A DNA stretch of 64,000 nucleotides from Pyxicephalus adspersus (Eukaryota > Chordata > Amphibia > Anura > Pyxicephalidae). Location: assembly GCF_032062135.1 (NCBI RefSeq), contig NC_092860.1:63070949-63134948 (forward strand), in the 5' to 3' direction. The position numbers were made by a program, and so were the translations under genes. Below the pieces are notes generated by a model. That model was given only the letters and a program-made list of their open reading frames with translations, did not search any database and was not told the DNA's origin. This document shows, piece by piece, positions 36,343 through 47,175 of the stretch (its first letter is position 1; every line of letters begins with the position of its first letter).

Positions 36343-37544
36343 TCTTTTTTTTTTCATTTTTTTATGATAATTTTTATTTGAATTTGCATAGAAAATCAAT
36401 TCATCTTCATCAATATCATTGAACTAAAAGTCAACACCAGAACAATAAAACATATTCTCTAATTGGTCACACCTGGACCATGCACTTAGAATGAGCAAGC
36501 CAAGATGACCAGTATGTATCAAATTGAAGTACCTGATCCATGTTGTAAGCAAACATCTCTGAAACTGTCGGGGTATGTATACTTCTCCAATATCCTGCAA
36601 TACACTGTCAAGTGGCACATAAACACTGGGTAACAATAGGCCTATATGCTATTGAGTATTGTTCAATACCTAAATTAAGCAGAGCCAAAGAAGGATTGTG
36701 TTTAACAATTATACCAGTCAGCTCAGCCAAAAGTTTAAACATTTCAGACCAGACATTTTTAACACCTCTACAATACCAAAAAATCTGACTCAAAGAGCCA
36801 ATATGACCACACAATCTCCAGCATTGCTGCGACACTGCAGAATTATTCTTTGACACAATATAGGATGTTCTATACCATCTTAACAGTATTTTAAGATATG
36901 ATTCCCAATGAGTGGCGCACTTTGTATATTTATATGCAGATCTTATAGCTCTCATCCACTGTTCCCCTGAATAAAATACATCCAGTTCTATTTCTCATTT
37001 CAAATTATGGGCATTTTTACCAAAACTGTGATTTTTCCTGTAAGGCTTGGTATATTATCGGGATACCGCAGTATCCCAGTTAAAAAAAAAAAACATTATT
37101 TGTGGTAGAAAATAAACCTCTGTGAAAGGATGTTTTTTAATATAATAAAGAACTCTACACAAATTAAAGGCCTCATTTAATGGCAGACCTAAATATCTTA
37201 AACTTTGCTGTAAAGTCAATATGGGTGGGAGTGAATGTATATCCAACACAGTTGAAATGTTTAATTGTCTCCAGTGTATAGTTTTAAAGTCTGGAATAGG
37301 TTGAGTGTAGGATTCTGTCGGTATTGGTAATGCAAACGATGCCGCCTCCTTCTGAACAGAAGACACCACTTCTGTCCAAATCAAGTAAGCTCCCTGTATG
37401 GTAGGGTACTCTGGTAGCTCCAGGGAACCATCCCGTGATTTAGCCACCAGTAAAGATGCTAAATTTTTCTTTGAACATTTGACTGTTCAATATTATTCCA
37501 GAGCTTATCAGGAGAAGGGTAAATGCATTCTGCAAAGCATTTAA

Positions 37545-37942
37545 CCACCTAAGCGTTACACTGAGGTCTAGATTTCTGTACCAAAAGTGATTCACTGTTT
37601 TTCATGAAATTTTTTTTTAAATTGTAGACCTGTAACTTAGCCGGCCGGCATCTTGTGATCCGCTGGCCCGGCGGATCACAGGATGCCGGCCGGCGGAACA
37701 CAAGATGCCGGCCGGCGGAACACAAGATGCCGGCCGGCGGAACACAGGATGCCGGCTGGCTTCTTACCGGTCCCGCTGGCACCCGACGAAGGCACCCGAC
37801 GCTGAAGAGATCGGCGGACGATGACCGATGGAGGACGACGCTGGATGAGCACAGGGGGACCAGGTAAGTGAAAAATCTCGGGCTTAACCATCCTTGCAAT
37901 TTTTTTTTGCCCGAGCGAAGGTCGGGCTTAACTGCAAGGAGG
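37545..37942. mobile_element. piggyBac-type MITE in LINE B
   Basis: A 398-base element flanked by TTAA on both sides (37541-37544 and 37943-37946). The ends CCACCTAAGCGTTA and, on the other strand, CCTCCTTGCAGTTA form an imperfect TIR. A subterminal block ('TTTTTCATGAAATTTTTTTT', 'TGTAGACCTGTAACT') is the reverse complement of the right side of the MITE at 54753-55326 and resembles the right side of the piggyBac element (about 26280). No coding region. Confidence 0.85.
37675..37762. repeat. 22-bp GC-rich tandem repeat
   Basis: Four copies of 'ACACAAGATGCCGGCCGGCG' plus GA inside the piggyBac-type MITE. Each unit contains the palindrome GCCGGCCGGC. Confidence 0.92.
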
Positions 37943-39593
37943 TTAAAATAGATGCTTTATAGTAGTCTCTGATATCAGGAAGTCCTAGTCCCCCTGATTT
38001 TTTTATGTTTAATCATGAGTGAAGCACTTATTCTAGCTTTGCCCTGACTCCAAATATAATTCCTTAAAATTTTCTGAAGTATAATAAAAAAATAGTACAA
38101 GATTTTGGGATGTTGTATCATTTTAAAAACTGCCACTCTGCCCACCCAGGATAATTCCTGGGCTGACATCGCAACAAGTTCAGTCTTCACAGTGGAAAGC
38201 AATGTCGTGAAATTGAGCGGAAAAAGTAGTTTAGTTGGGTATGTAGTTGCCATTGTCTGTTATATATTGTTAATATTAGAGATTTGGTATCATTCACCTT
38301 ATAATAGGAAAGTTTCCTAAGCATTTGCAGAACATTGTACACTGCTGGAAGGGAAAGATCAGGACTTGCCAATGTCATGATCACATCATCTGCATATAGG
38401 CCGATTTTATGATGATTGGAGGCAATTGTAATGCCTAAAAGCCCCGGGTGACATCTAACCAACTCTGCCAGTGGTTCCATAGCCAGGACAAAAAAATTGG
38501 AGACATTGGACACCCCTGCCTGGTTCCGTTTAAAACACGGAATGAATATAGGGTACCTGATGTCAACATCCTAGCGGAAGGTGTGGAGTATGTGCAGCAA
38601 TAGCCTGAGGATCCCTAAAACCAAATTTCGTTAAGACTTAAAAAAGGTACACCCAATGGATCTCATCAAACGCCTTTTCGGCATCGAAGGCTAGAACTAA
38701 TGAGGGAATCTTGTGTAATTCTATATATCTCAGTATGTTCACCATACGTCTGGTCCCATCTGGAGCTTGATGACCTTTTACGAAACCCACTTGATCTGGT
38801 TTCACTAAGAAAGGTAATATTGCATTTAATAGATTTGCAAGCAATTTGGCATAATTTTTAGATCAGAAGCGAGATAAGACAAACATTTTGAGGAGAGGCC
38901 AGATCTTTCCCAGGTTTTGGAATATTAACAATAATGGCTTGCAACATTTCAGACAGAAACGCGCTTGTCTTAGACGCTTTTTAATAAATCGACACAAAGT
39001 GCCGTGTTAGTATGTCTTGGAAATGCTTATAATACTCGTTAGGCAAACCATCTGCCCCTGGTGTTTTATTATTTGGAAGAGTAGTAATCACCTTCTGAAT
39101 TTTACTAACTGAAAATGCTTAACTGAGTTGTTTTATTGTAGTTTTGGGAAGGATCAGTAAATTAATGCTTTTCAGAAAATCAGCAATCTCATCTGCCATT
39201 GGTTGATGTATAAATGTATTATCTTCAAGATTATATACATTTTAATAGCATTCACAGCACCCTTGCGCAATAGCATGAGGGTGAAAAACCTTTTCTGTAG
39301 ATCCAAATTTAAATATAAATGTAATTTTAGAGTGTTGCACTCTATTTTTAAATTTCCAGGCCAACAATTTTGAAAGCTTTATTCCCTTGAGTATAATTGT
39401 TCGAACACAACCTTTGAATCTTTTGGGTATTATTAGCTAAAAGAAGTAATCTTATCTCCTGTCTACATCTAAAAAGGTTAGCTGTTAAACTATGTGATGG
39501 ATTTGATTTGTGTTAAGCTTCCAACATCTTCAGGTTTTGAAAAAAAGTGGACAATTTGTATCCTCTAACTTTTTTGTCCTTAGCCCCCAGCTG

Positions 39594-39835
39594 AATTAAA
39601 ATTAACTATTTTACAATACCATTAAACTTACAAACACATAGCATGTGACAACATTACAGTGAAATGTCAGCTTTCATTAAATGCATTATCTCTTATCAAA
39701 ATCTATGTGTAGATTACTTTATAGTTATTATGATGATTAAATCTTATGTAGGCTCAACCTAGGTATGATAGTTTAGGTGTTTAGTAACTGTTCATATCAC
39801 CATGGAGTTTGCAAAGAACACTATGACTTTCTTTT
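39594..39835 (+). repeat. Dispersed repeat, inverted partner of 3125-3355
   Basis: About 230 bases matching the reverse complement of 3125-3355. It lies between LINE B and LINE C. It may be a 3' fragment of a Penelope-like element, based on limited similarity to about 11435-11520. Confidence 0.6.
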
Positions 39836-39839
39836 AAAA

Positions 39840-41640
39840 AACTTTGTTTTACCTTGTGCTTCCTAATATTTTTTAGGAATAAGAAACAAATAAGGGAGGG
39901 GAAAACAATCAGGATACAAAAGTACATTGTCAAGTTTACAATGATCAAAGGAGGGGAGGACAAAAGCAGGAAATATTGGGGGGGATACAACAATGTGCAT
40001 TACAAACTATGTTGAAAGCAGCAGATAACATTGCATAAGAAGGCTAAAACAGTATAAGAACAATATTAGTGCCTGTAGAATTTGCCACAACCCATGAATA
40101 TGGTATTTTGTGAACTTACCACACTACAGTGTAGCAGATTAGGGCTGCGTATTAGACTTATATGATCAAGATGGGTCAAGATAGTGCCCGTATTCCATAA
40201 AATCTGTGAACTGAGACCAGTAAAACCATGTGTTTAAGAATTTCCTACTTTTCAGTAGGAAATTCAGAGGTCAGGTCAACCATTTGATGGATCTAAATAA
40301 CTCTTTTCAGCCACAGGCGAATTGGTGGGGGTCAGGTCTCCTCCTGTATGCAGATATGCTTGGGTTCACTGACATAATAGGATGCCTAACCACCAAATTC
40401 TCGTATGCTTTTTTGGAGAAAGAATAATGTTGTATGAGAAAGAAAGCGGGATCATCAGGGTTTGGAGCATCAGCCATCTGCTGGGTAATGTCCCTGACCG
40501 TGGACCAAAGGTACCACAAGTGTGGACATTACCAGAAGAATGGTACCAACCACCGTCTGACATAGCCAACACCAATCAGATACACCTGAGAAATGTTTAT
40601 GGAGTTTCCCTGGTGTGTGGTACCATGTGAATAACATTTTGAAACTAGCTTTTTTGGAACACTTTTTTGAGTCCATATTAGAATCCTCTCTTTCTGTTCT
40701 GCTGACAGGGCAATCTTGAAATCTGATTCCCAGGCTGAGAAATACGCAGAGAAGTAGGAAGGGGGCGGTGTCTGGAGGATCATGTAGAGAGCTGAAAAAG
40801 TGTGCCTTGTTCCTCCCTCACTGGTGCACAGTGTGAGGGGTCTGAAGTAACTGGTACTATAGCATAGCGTACATAAGAAGTGGCAGAGCTGTACCGGACT
40901 CAAGAAATCCAGACCTTATCCCTGTGAATGGGTGCTCATTTGGTCTCTCCAACCCCATGTTCCCACATGAAGAAATTGTTGTGCTCCGCAAATACCAGCT
41001 GATAACAGTCTCATAAAGTCCCGGTCTTCCATTCAAGGTGGAAAGGAAGGGTTGCCAAGTATAGGGAACAGTTGCATATGTCCCATGTATGACCAAAAGT
41101 AGGATGTAGTTTGAGTCCTGGTGTGGCAGAGAGTAGTAGCCATATCAGCAGATGTAGTGGGGTCTGGGAGAAAGACTGTTCCAGGGAAACCCATTGTTTG
41201 GAATGTTGGTTGCGACACCAATCTACCACTCTGGCCAGATGTGCTGGCAAATATTAATAGAAAGAAATATGGGGCCCCCACACCTCCAATGGTTTTGGAA
41301 CAAATTAGTTGGGTTCTATGGATTCTGGGGGACTTGTTAAGCCATATAAAGTTAAAAATTCTGGAAAAGAGGGTTTTAAAAAAATGAGCCTGGAACTTTG
41401 ATGGGTACAGTTTGGAAGATACAGAGAAATCGAGGGAGTATGTTCATTTTAATATATCATTTATCTATGAATATGCCATCCTATCCCATCTGCAAGCTGC
41501 CAAGGAGTGGGAGGTAGTTAAGAGGGAACACCTGATGAAGATTATGTGGTATTTTTGTGCCTAGATATGGAAGCGAATGAGGTTCCCAAATGAAGGTAAA
41601 AAAAACGCTTCAGATGTGTACAGATCTTGGTACTTCATAA
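39840..41640 (-). pseudogene. LINE C: 5'-truncated ORF2 C-terminus plus 3' UTR
   Basis: Minus-strand fragment of the same family as LINE E. From the right: 'MNILPRFL.IFQTVPIKVPG' (about 41400-41460), 'AHLARVVDWCRNQHSKQWVS' (about 41180-41245; LINE E has 'AQLTRVLDWCRNGDFKQWIS'), 'YLATLPFHLEWKTG' (41020-41060), 'CTSEGGTRHTFSALYMILQT' (about 40770-40830) and 'VRDITQQMADAPNPDDPAFF' (about 40440-40500; LINE E has 'VRSITQQMSDQDIPGDPAFF'). A/T-rich 3' UTR follows to about 39840. RT and everything upstream are lost. Frame changes and stops occur throughout. Confidence 0.82.
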
Positions 41641-42255
41641 TATTTTTTAATGCTTTTTGATATATAACAATCTTGTCTGATATCACCAGTATAATACTTA
41701 CTAAATATCAGTACTATTTTGATTTCTTGGTTATTAATAACCTGGTACCCTTAACATTGTGTTTCTGGGCTTGCATCGGGCTGCTGTTAGACAGGTTTAT
41801 CCTGTACAGCAATCACAATGCATATCCCTGTGTCTTTGACTGCTTAGTGGAGTAAGTTGCTGATGAACGCTGCTTTAAGAGTGGGGAGTGTCTGGATGGG
41901 TAAGACGTCATTGAAATAGGTAGGGAATGGGCAGGCTTTATTTGAAATCAAAGAGGCTATAAAAACTAACTTTCGGGATGCCCTCTGCACATGGCATTTG
42001 GTGCTTTTTTTACCAGTGTTCTATCAAATAAAACTACCTGTGAAGTAAATCTACCAGGGGGCGTGTACAAATGGGCGTGTAAAATTCCAAGGGGCGTTAC
42101 AACCGGGCGTGTACAATGACATCATCGGCAGAAAAGTTTGAGCTGTGTTTGTGTATGAATGCTGCATGTCATGTTCACAGAGGTATGAAAAGTAAAATTT
42201 TTATGAAATCTTTAAAGTTTTTTGATTTCTTGTTTCAAAAGTTGTTTGTATAGCC
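41641..42255. other. Unassigned sequence, no gene seen
   Basis: A/T-rich sequence with short GC-rich repeats 'GGGCGTGTA' (42060-42110, three loose copies). No convincing coding region or terminal repeats. Confidence 0.5.
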
Positions 42256-42605
42256 CTTAAAATATATATTTACTTTTTTTTTTAATAACGCAGGTCAACG
42301 TGTCATTTTCATCAGATATCATTTTATGTGGGCTTTCTAATATTTTTGATGAGGATTTCAAATCAGTGTTCAGTTTTTCTCTAGCATGTCTAGTTTTTGT
42401 AAGGCTAGTTTTCAGGGTTCCTGGTGACGTTGGTGCGGGCGGGAGGAGCGGCGGGAAATTCAAATACGTTTGTATTGGATTCAATACAAAATAGCTGTTT
42501 TGAGTCCAATACAAATAAATCTTTATATAATATATATATATATAATTGTATTATATATATAATATACATGCTACTGTAGAGTTATTTTACAGGTTTCTGA
42601 ATTTT
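42256..42605. mobile_element. piggyBac MITE-like fragment
   Basis: Aligns with the middle of the piggyBac MITE at 54753-55326: 'GGTGACGTTGGTGCGGGCGG' (about 42422), 'GTATTGGATTCAATACAAAA' and 'TTTTGAGTCCAATACAAATA' (42470-42515), then an (AT)n segment (42530-42560) and 'GCTACTGTA.AGTTA'. Neither TTAA-flanked terminus is present; the right side is cut by the 3' end of LINE D. Confidence 0.7.
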
Positions 42606-43117
42606 ATTTTTTTTAACAGATTTTTGTTTTTTTTGGTTTCAAAAAATTTTAATAAATTTTCAGAAAAATTAGTACAAAGTTATAACATTGTGTATAGAAC
42701 AAAACTTGGTACAAATTAGAACAGTAATAAACCAGCTGATATACATCAATGATAACAGAAAAAAAATATAAAAAAACTAAGCAAAAACAAGAAATAGGGG
42801 ATAAAAATAAAAGTACAGCAATTACAGGAAAAAAGACTGGTTATCTTCTTTGTATATTAATACAGAACAAAAGAATTCCAGGTACAAAAATAACACCCTG
42901 AACAAACCGTGTTGCCAACCTAACTTTACCGTGTAGAAAACAGGGACATATTTAAGGTGGGCATCGAATATAGAATCCAGGGCTCCCAGTTAAGTGCAAA
43001 TTTATCATGGGTATCAGTTACAATACTGGACAATTTCTCATTGATACACATATTGTCCACTCTAAGCTTAACCCCATAAAATGTCAGAAGTTGCTTCTTC
43101 CAAATACTAGCTACTGT

Positions 43118-46100
43118 CTATTTAGCTACAATCAAGATGTAGGAACATAATTTAAATAGTGTAGTAGATAAACTGGCTGGTCTAAATGGTAACAATGCCA
43201 GCCAGGGGTCCCTAGATACATGAGTTGAGAAAAGACTAGACAAAAGTTTGAAAACTCTTCCCCAGAAACGAATGGCAAAAGGACACGTCCACCAAGTATG
43301 CATTACATTCAGGTTCCTGACATCCTCTGTAACAGTTACCAGAACCCTGAGACATACAATGCTGCAGGCGTGTCGGAACCATGTACCATCTGGTCATAAC
43401 CTTATATGTCGATTTGACCGTCAAAGTATTTATGGAACAAGAGGTCATACTAGCCCAAGATCTAAGCCATTCCTCAGCCGGCCTTGATTTTTTAAGATCG
43501 GATTCCCATTTAGACACATAAGTGTAAAAGGGGGGTGTAACCAGTTTGTTTATTTCCATGTATAATATGAATATTAACTTTGGGATCTGAGGCATTCTTA
43601 GACAAATATGTTCCATAACAGAGAGTCTTAAAGGACTGTCCCTATCCCAGGTAATTGATTGTAGCCAGTGCCACAATTGCATATACCGGAAAAATTCTTT
43701 CCCTGGCCTATCATGGGTAGATTTAATAGAATCCCACCTTTTAACTTTAGAAATCCCTATTAAGGAGAACACGTTTTTATAGTTGTGTGCACTCCACCAC
43801 TCAAAGGCCCCTGGAGATATAAAGCCCGATTGGAACAGTGGGTTGTTCTGGATAGCCATAAACGACAGAAATGGTGACATTAGACCACTAGAATATCGCA
43901 TATTTTCCAAAACCGAAAATATATGGCGTAAGTAGGGACTCATATTGCATGAACTAAGTTTGTTAGGAAGCCATGGCATTGCACCTAAATCCACAGGTTT
44001 GCAAAGATCCTGTTCCAGTTGCACCCATAAAGGTGCTCTGAACCCAGCATAAATAGATGTGATAGGGGCTATATGGGTCGCTTGATAATATTTGGCAAAA
44101 TTAGGAACCCCTATCCCACCTTGTTTTCCATGTAGATACATCGACCTTTGTGGGATTCCTGATTTCTTGCCCTTCCAGATAAAATTCAGTACGGCTTGTT
44201 GAAAAACCCGCATTTGGCTAGGTGGTAGGATAGGTAGAATAGTAGTTTTTACCAAATGACCTCTGCCAAGCCATGAGACTGGTGGATTAGCCCATTTGTA
44301 TAATAAGCCTTTTACTGGGACGAATAAGGGACAGAAATTAGATTTATATGGATGATTATAATTGGTCACTAGCTTAATGCCAGATATTCCAGATGTTGTG
44401 AAGCCCATCCAGATTGAAAAAAATGACATATAGGCCTCGATTTATTAAGCTCTCCAAGGCTGGAGAGAATACACTTTCATCAGTGAAGCTGGGTAATCCA
44501 GCAAACCTGGAATAGATTTCTTAAGTCATTTGCTATTTGTTAACAAATGTTTTCAATCCTGGCCAAATTCATTCCAAGTTTGCTGGATAATCCAGCTTCA
44601 CTGATGAAAGTGTATTCTCTCCAGCCTTGGAGAGCTTTATTAAATCAGGCCCATAGAGTCAAATAGAGGGTGTGGCAAATTAATGTTAAGGGCCATTGAT
44701 TTATTTTCATTATTTGATAATCCAGAAATCTAAAGAGTAAAATGAGTCAATAGAGAAAATAGGTTGGGTAAAGTGACATTTGGTTGGGCTATTGTGAGCA
44801 ATAAATCATCTGCAAAAAGCTTGACTTTATATTCATGACTATTAATTTCTAGTCCATGAATATTGCTATTATCTCTGATCATAATTGCCAATGGTTCCAA
44901 AGCCAAAATAAAAAGTAATGGGGAGAGAGGGCACCCCTGGTGGGTACCTCTTTGAATAGGAAATGAAGGTGAGTAATGGGACAGATATCTGACTCTAGCC
45001 AACGGTGTAGAATACAACGCCTGTATCCAGGCCAAGAATTGTGCACCAAATCCCCATTTGTTTAGTACATAATACAGGTATTCCCAAGACTCGAATGCCT
45101 TGTGAATGTCTAATGACAACATACTAGGGATTTTCATTCTTTGGGCCAGGTGGATCAAGCTTATTATCTTTCATGTACCATCTGGAGCCTGACTTCCTGG
45201 AACAAACCCCACTTGATCCTTATGGATCAAAGAATGCAAATATTTTTTTGAATCTTTTTGCTAAAATTTTCCCCAAAATTTTAATGTCCACGTTTAGAAG
45301 CGATAGAGGTCAGTAGTTATGGACATCTAAACAATCTTTATTTGTTTTTGGCAGCATTTTTACATGGGCCAAAAGAGATGAGTATGGTTCTCGAAGAGTT
45401 GATTTGAGACGATTAAAATAATAAACAAGATGGGGAGCCAAAACTTCCTTAAACTTCCTATAGTAAGAGGCTAAAAATCCATCTTGGCTCGGTGTCTTAT
45501 TAGATTGGAGAGACTTAATTGCCATGAGTGTCTCAGTCACGGTAACATCAGCATTCAGTGCTGCAGACATCTCTTCAGTAAAGAAGGTTAATACTTTCAA
45601 ACATTCAATCCCACTGGTCTTTGGAATTCAGATGGAGATGCATATAACTTAGTGAGAACCTCCTTCTCCGTTTTCGCTTAACTATATTGACTGGATTGGC
45701 TGATACAGTACCATTGGGCAAATGCAACTGGGTGGTTGACTTATAATATTCCGAATTAACCATGTTGGCCATCATAGAGCCTGGCTTATTCGCTCTTGCA
45801 TAAAATTTTTGCTTTGTCCACATAAATTGTTTCTCAGCCTGACAACCCAGTAAGACATTTAGCTCTGTTCTAATTTGTTGCACTGATTTATAAAGCCCTT
45901 TATCCTGTGTCGATCCCCACCTAGCTTCCCACCTGCTCCAGTTGATTCGTAAGATCAATAATTCTTTTCATTTTGGCTTTCTTATGGCGTGAACATAGTT
46001 GAATCATTTGTCCTCTAACAGTAGCCTTGTGGGCATCCTATACCAAAACAGGGGATTCTACAGAACCCAGATTATCTTTAAAGAAAAATGGTATTGAATC

Positions 46101-46897
46101 CTCCACTTGACAAACCATTTCAGGAGATGACAGCATGGCTTCAGTGGGACGCCAGTGATATTTGGATGCCCTTGGCACTAGGGAATTACTTGTGACTAAA
46201 ACAGGAGAGTGGTCAGATCACAGGGAAGATAAGATTTTAGCTCTATTTATTTGAGGTAAAAAAATTTGATGAACAAACACATGATCAATTCTAGTAAAAC
46301 TCTGATGGAATGAGGAATAGAACCTAAAGTCCTTGTAGAGGGGTGAAGTTCCCTCCAAACCTCTACCAATTGATGATCTGCGATAAGGTCACCAAAGACC
46401 TGAGGATTTAAATTAAGGGCTGTCTGTACAGTCATTGCCGGAGACGATGATTTATCCAATTTGGCGTTAAGCACTAAACTGGAATCGCCCATCATATATA
46501 TTATACCCTTTGCATATTTCCCCACCGTTGATAGCAGATGTTGAAAAAGTTTGATTTGGTGAGTGTTAGGAGCATATTAGTTAACTATAATAACTGCATT
46601 ATCCAAAATTAGGCCCTGTAATATTAGGTATCTGCCTGTAGGATACTGTACAACCTGTTCACATGTAATTGGTGTATTTTTATGGAACACTGTAGTCACC
46701 CCACGCTTTTTTTCTGAAAAAGTGGCATGATATACTTGAGGGTAGAGATTTTGGAAATATTTAGGGCAAGAGCAATTGGAAAATCTAGTTTTCTGCAGAC
46801 ATATAATGTTAGCTCTCTGAGATGAGTAGTAGTTAAATGTCTTGAATCCCTGGATATTATTGCAATAATATTGTTTAGTCAGTTTTATCCATAACAT
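43118..46897 (-). pseudogene. LINE D ORF2 (endonuclease-RT), broken
   Basis: Endonuclease: 'RANIICLQKTRFSNCSC' (about 46780-46825; QETH is QKTR) and 'GRYLILQGLILDNAVII' (about 46590-46640). The GDFN position reads MGDSSLVLN (about 46480), and 'AKLDKSSS' follows. Linker (45958-45605) with 'KQFMWTKQKFYARANKPGSM'. RT: 'SNKTPSQDGFLASYYRKF' (about 45460-45510), 'LSLDIHKAFESWEYLYYVL' (45070-45125), 'GTHQGCPLSPLLFILALEPL' (about 44900-44955) and 'KLFADDLLLTIAQP' (about 44790-44825), with an intact FADD box. After the MITE, a long open frame of about 390 codons (44429-43236) covers the thumb and C-terminal region ('VSWLGRGHLVKTTILPILPP', 'GKQGGIGVPNFAKYYQATHI'). The terminal 'MHTWWTCPFAIRFWGRVFKL' (43240-43303) is the Cys/His end. 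Frame changes and a 218-base MITE inactivate it, though it is less decayed than the other LINEs here. Confidence 0.86.
44435..44652. mobile_element. Palindromic MITE inserted in LINE D
   Basis: About 218 bases, almost wholly an inverted repeat: left arm 'GCTCTCCAAGGCTGGAGAGA' ... 'AAGCTGGGTAATCCAGCAAA' and right arm its reverse complement, arms of about 80 bases each around a ~55-base centre. Flanks fit a short TA or ATA duplication ('GACATA' and 'ATAGAGTC'). Removing it rejoins the LINE D frame. The copy at 1-128 belongs to the same family. TA-type targeting would suggest a mariner-like origin, but the target size is ambiguous. Confidence 0.85.
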
Positions 46898-47175
46898 TTA
46901 AGAAAAACAGAAAGCGCCAAGGACACCCTAGTACAGAAATATATTGCAGTATAAAAAATTGACAGTCCAGTCAACAAAATAAAAAACAAAAAACAAAAGA
47001 GGGGAAACATAAACCAGAACAGTAAACCAAGGGGGGAATAAATCCCAACAGTTGGATGCCAGGGCAACGCTGCCCATAGCAACCCCAAACTTGACGTAGC
47101 AGGAAGGTATGCCCAAGAGCAATACCACATTTGGGGTACACCAGAGCCTCCCGGGCATGAGCTGCTCAGTAGAAG

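Larger units (their letters stand above)
36608..39280 (-). pseudogene. LINE B ORF2 (RT and C-terminus), broken
   Basis: Minus-strand reading from the right: 'NTPGADGLPNEYYKHF' (about 39010-39070), the 'PGxDG' RT start; 'VKPDQVGFVKGHQAPDGTRR' (about 38735-38800); 'FDAEKAFDEIHWVYLF' (38638-38690); 'GLYADDVIMTLASPD' (about 38355-38400), with both palm aspartates present. Then post-RT 'LSWVGRVAVFKMIQHPKILY' (about 38090-38165), and, after the MITE, 'LPEYPTIQGAYLIWTEV' (37380-37430), 'RYLGLPLNEAFNLCRVLYYI' and the terminal 'QCWRLCGHIGSLSQIFWYCR' (36770-36840). Frames change several times and stops are common. Not functional. Confidence 0.83.
36343..39593 (-). mobile_element. LINE B (L1/Tx1-like), copy 2, longer
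   Basis: The minus-strand LINE seen at 22593-23500 continues here beyond the copy 1 breakpoint (37246) through its RT. It is interrupted by a piggyBac-type MITE (37545-37942) and ends near 39593 against a dispersed repeat, so the endonuclease and ORF1 are missing (5' truncation). Confidence 0.82.
42618..47165 (-). mobile_element. LINE D (L1/Tx1-like), interrupted by a palindromic MITE
   Basis: Minus-strand LINE from its 3' T-rich end near 42618 to about 47165. It carries a nearly complete ORF2 and an upstream A/T-rich inter-ORF stretch (46900-47165) but no recognisable ORF1. The palindromic MITE at 44435-44652 lies between RT palm and thumb. The 5' boundary is approximate. Confidence 0.8.
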
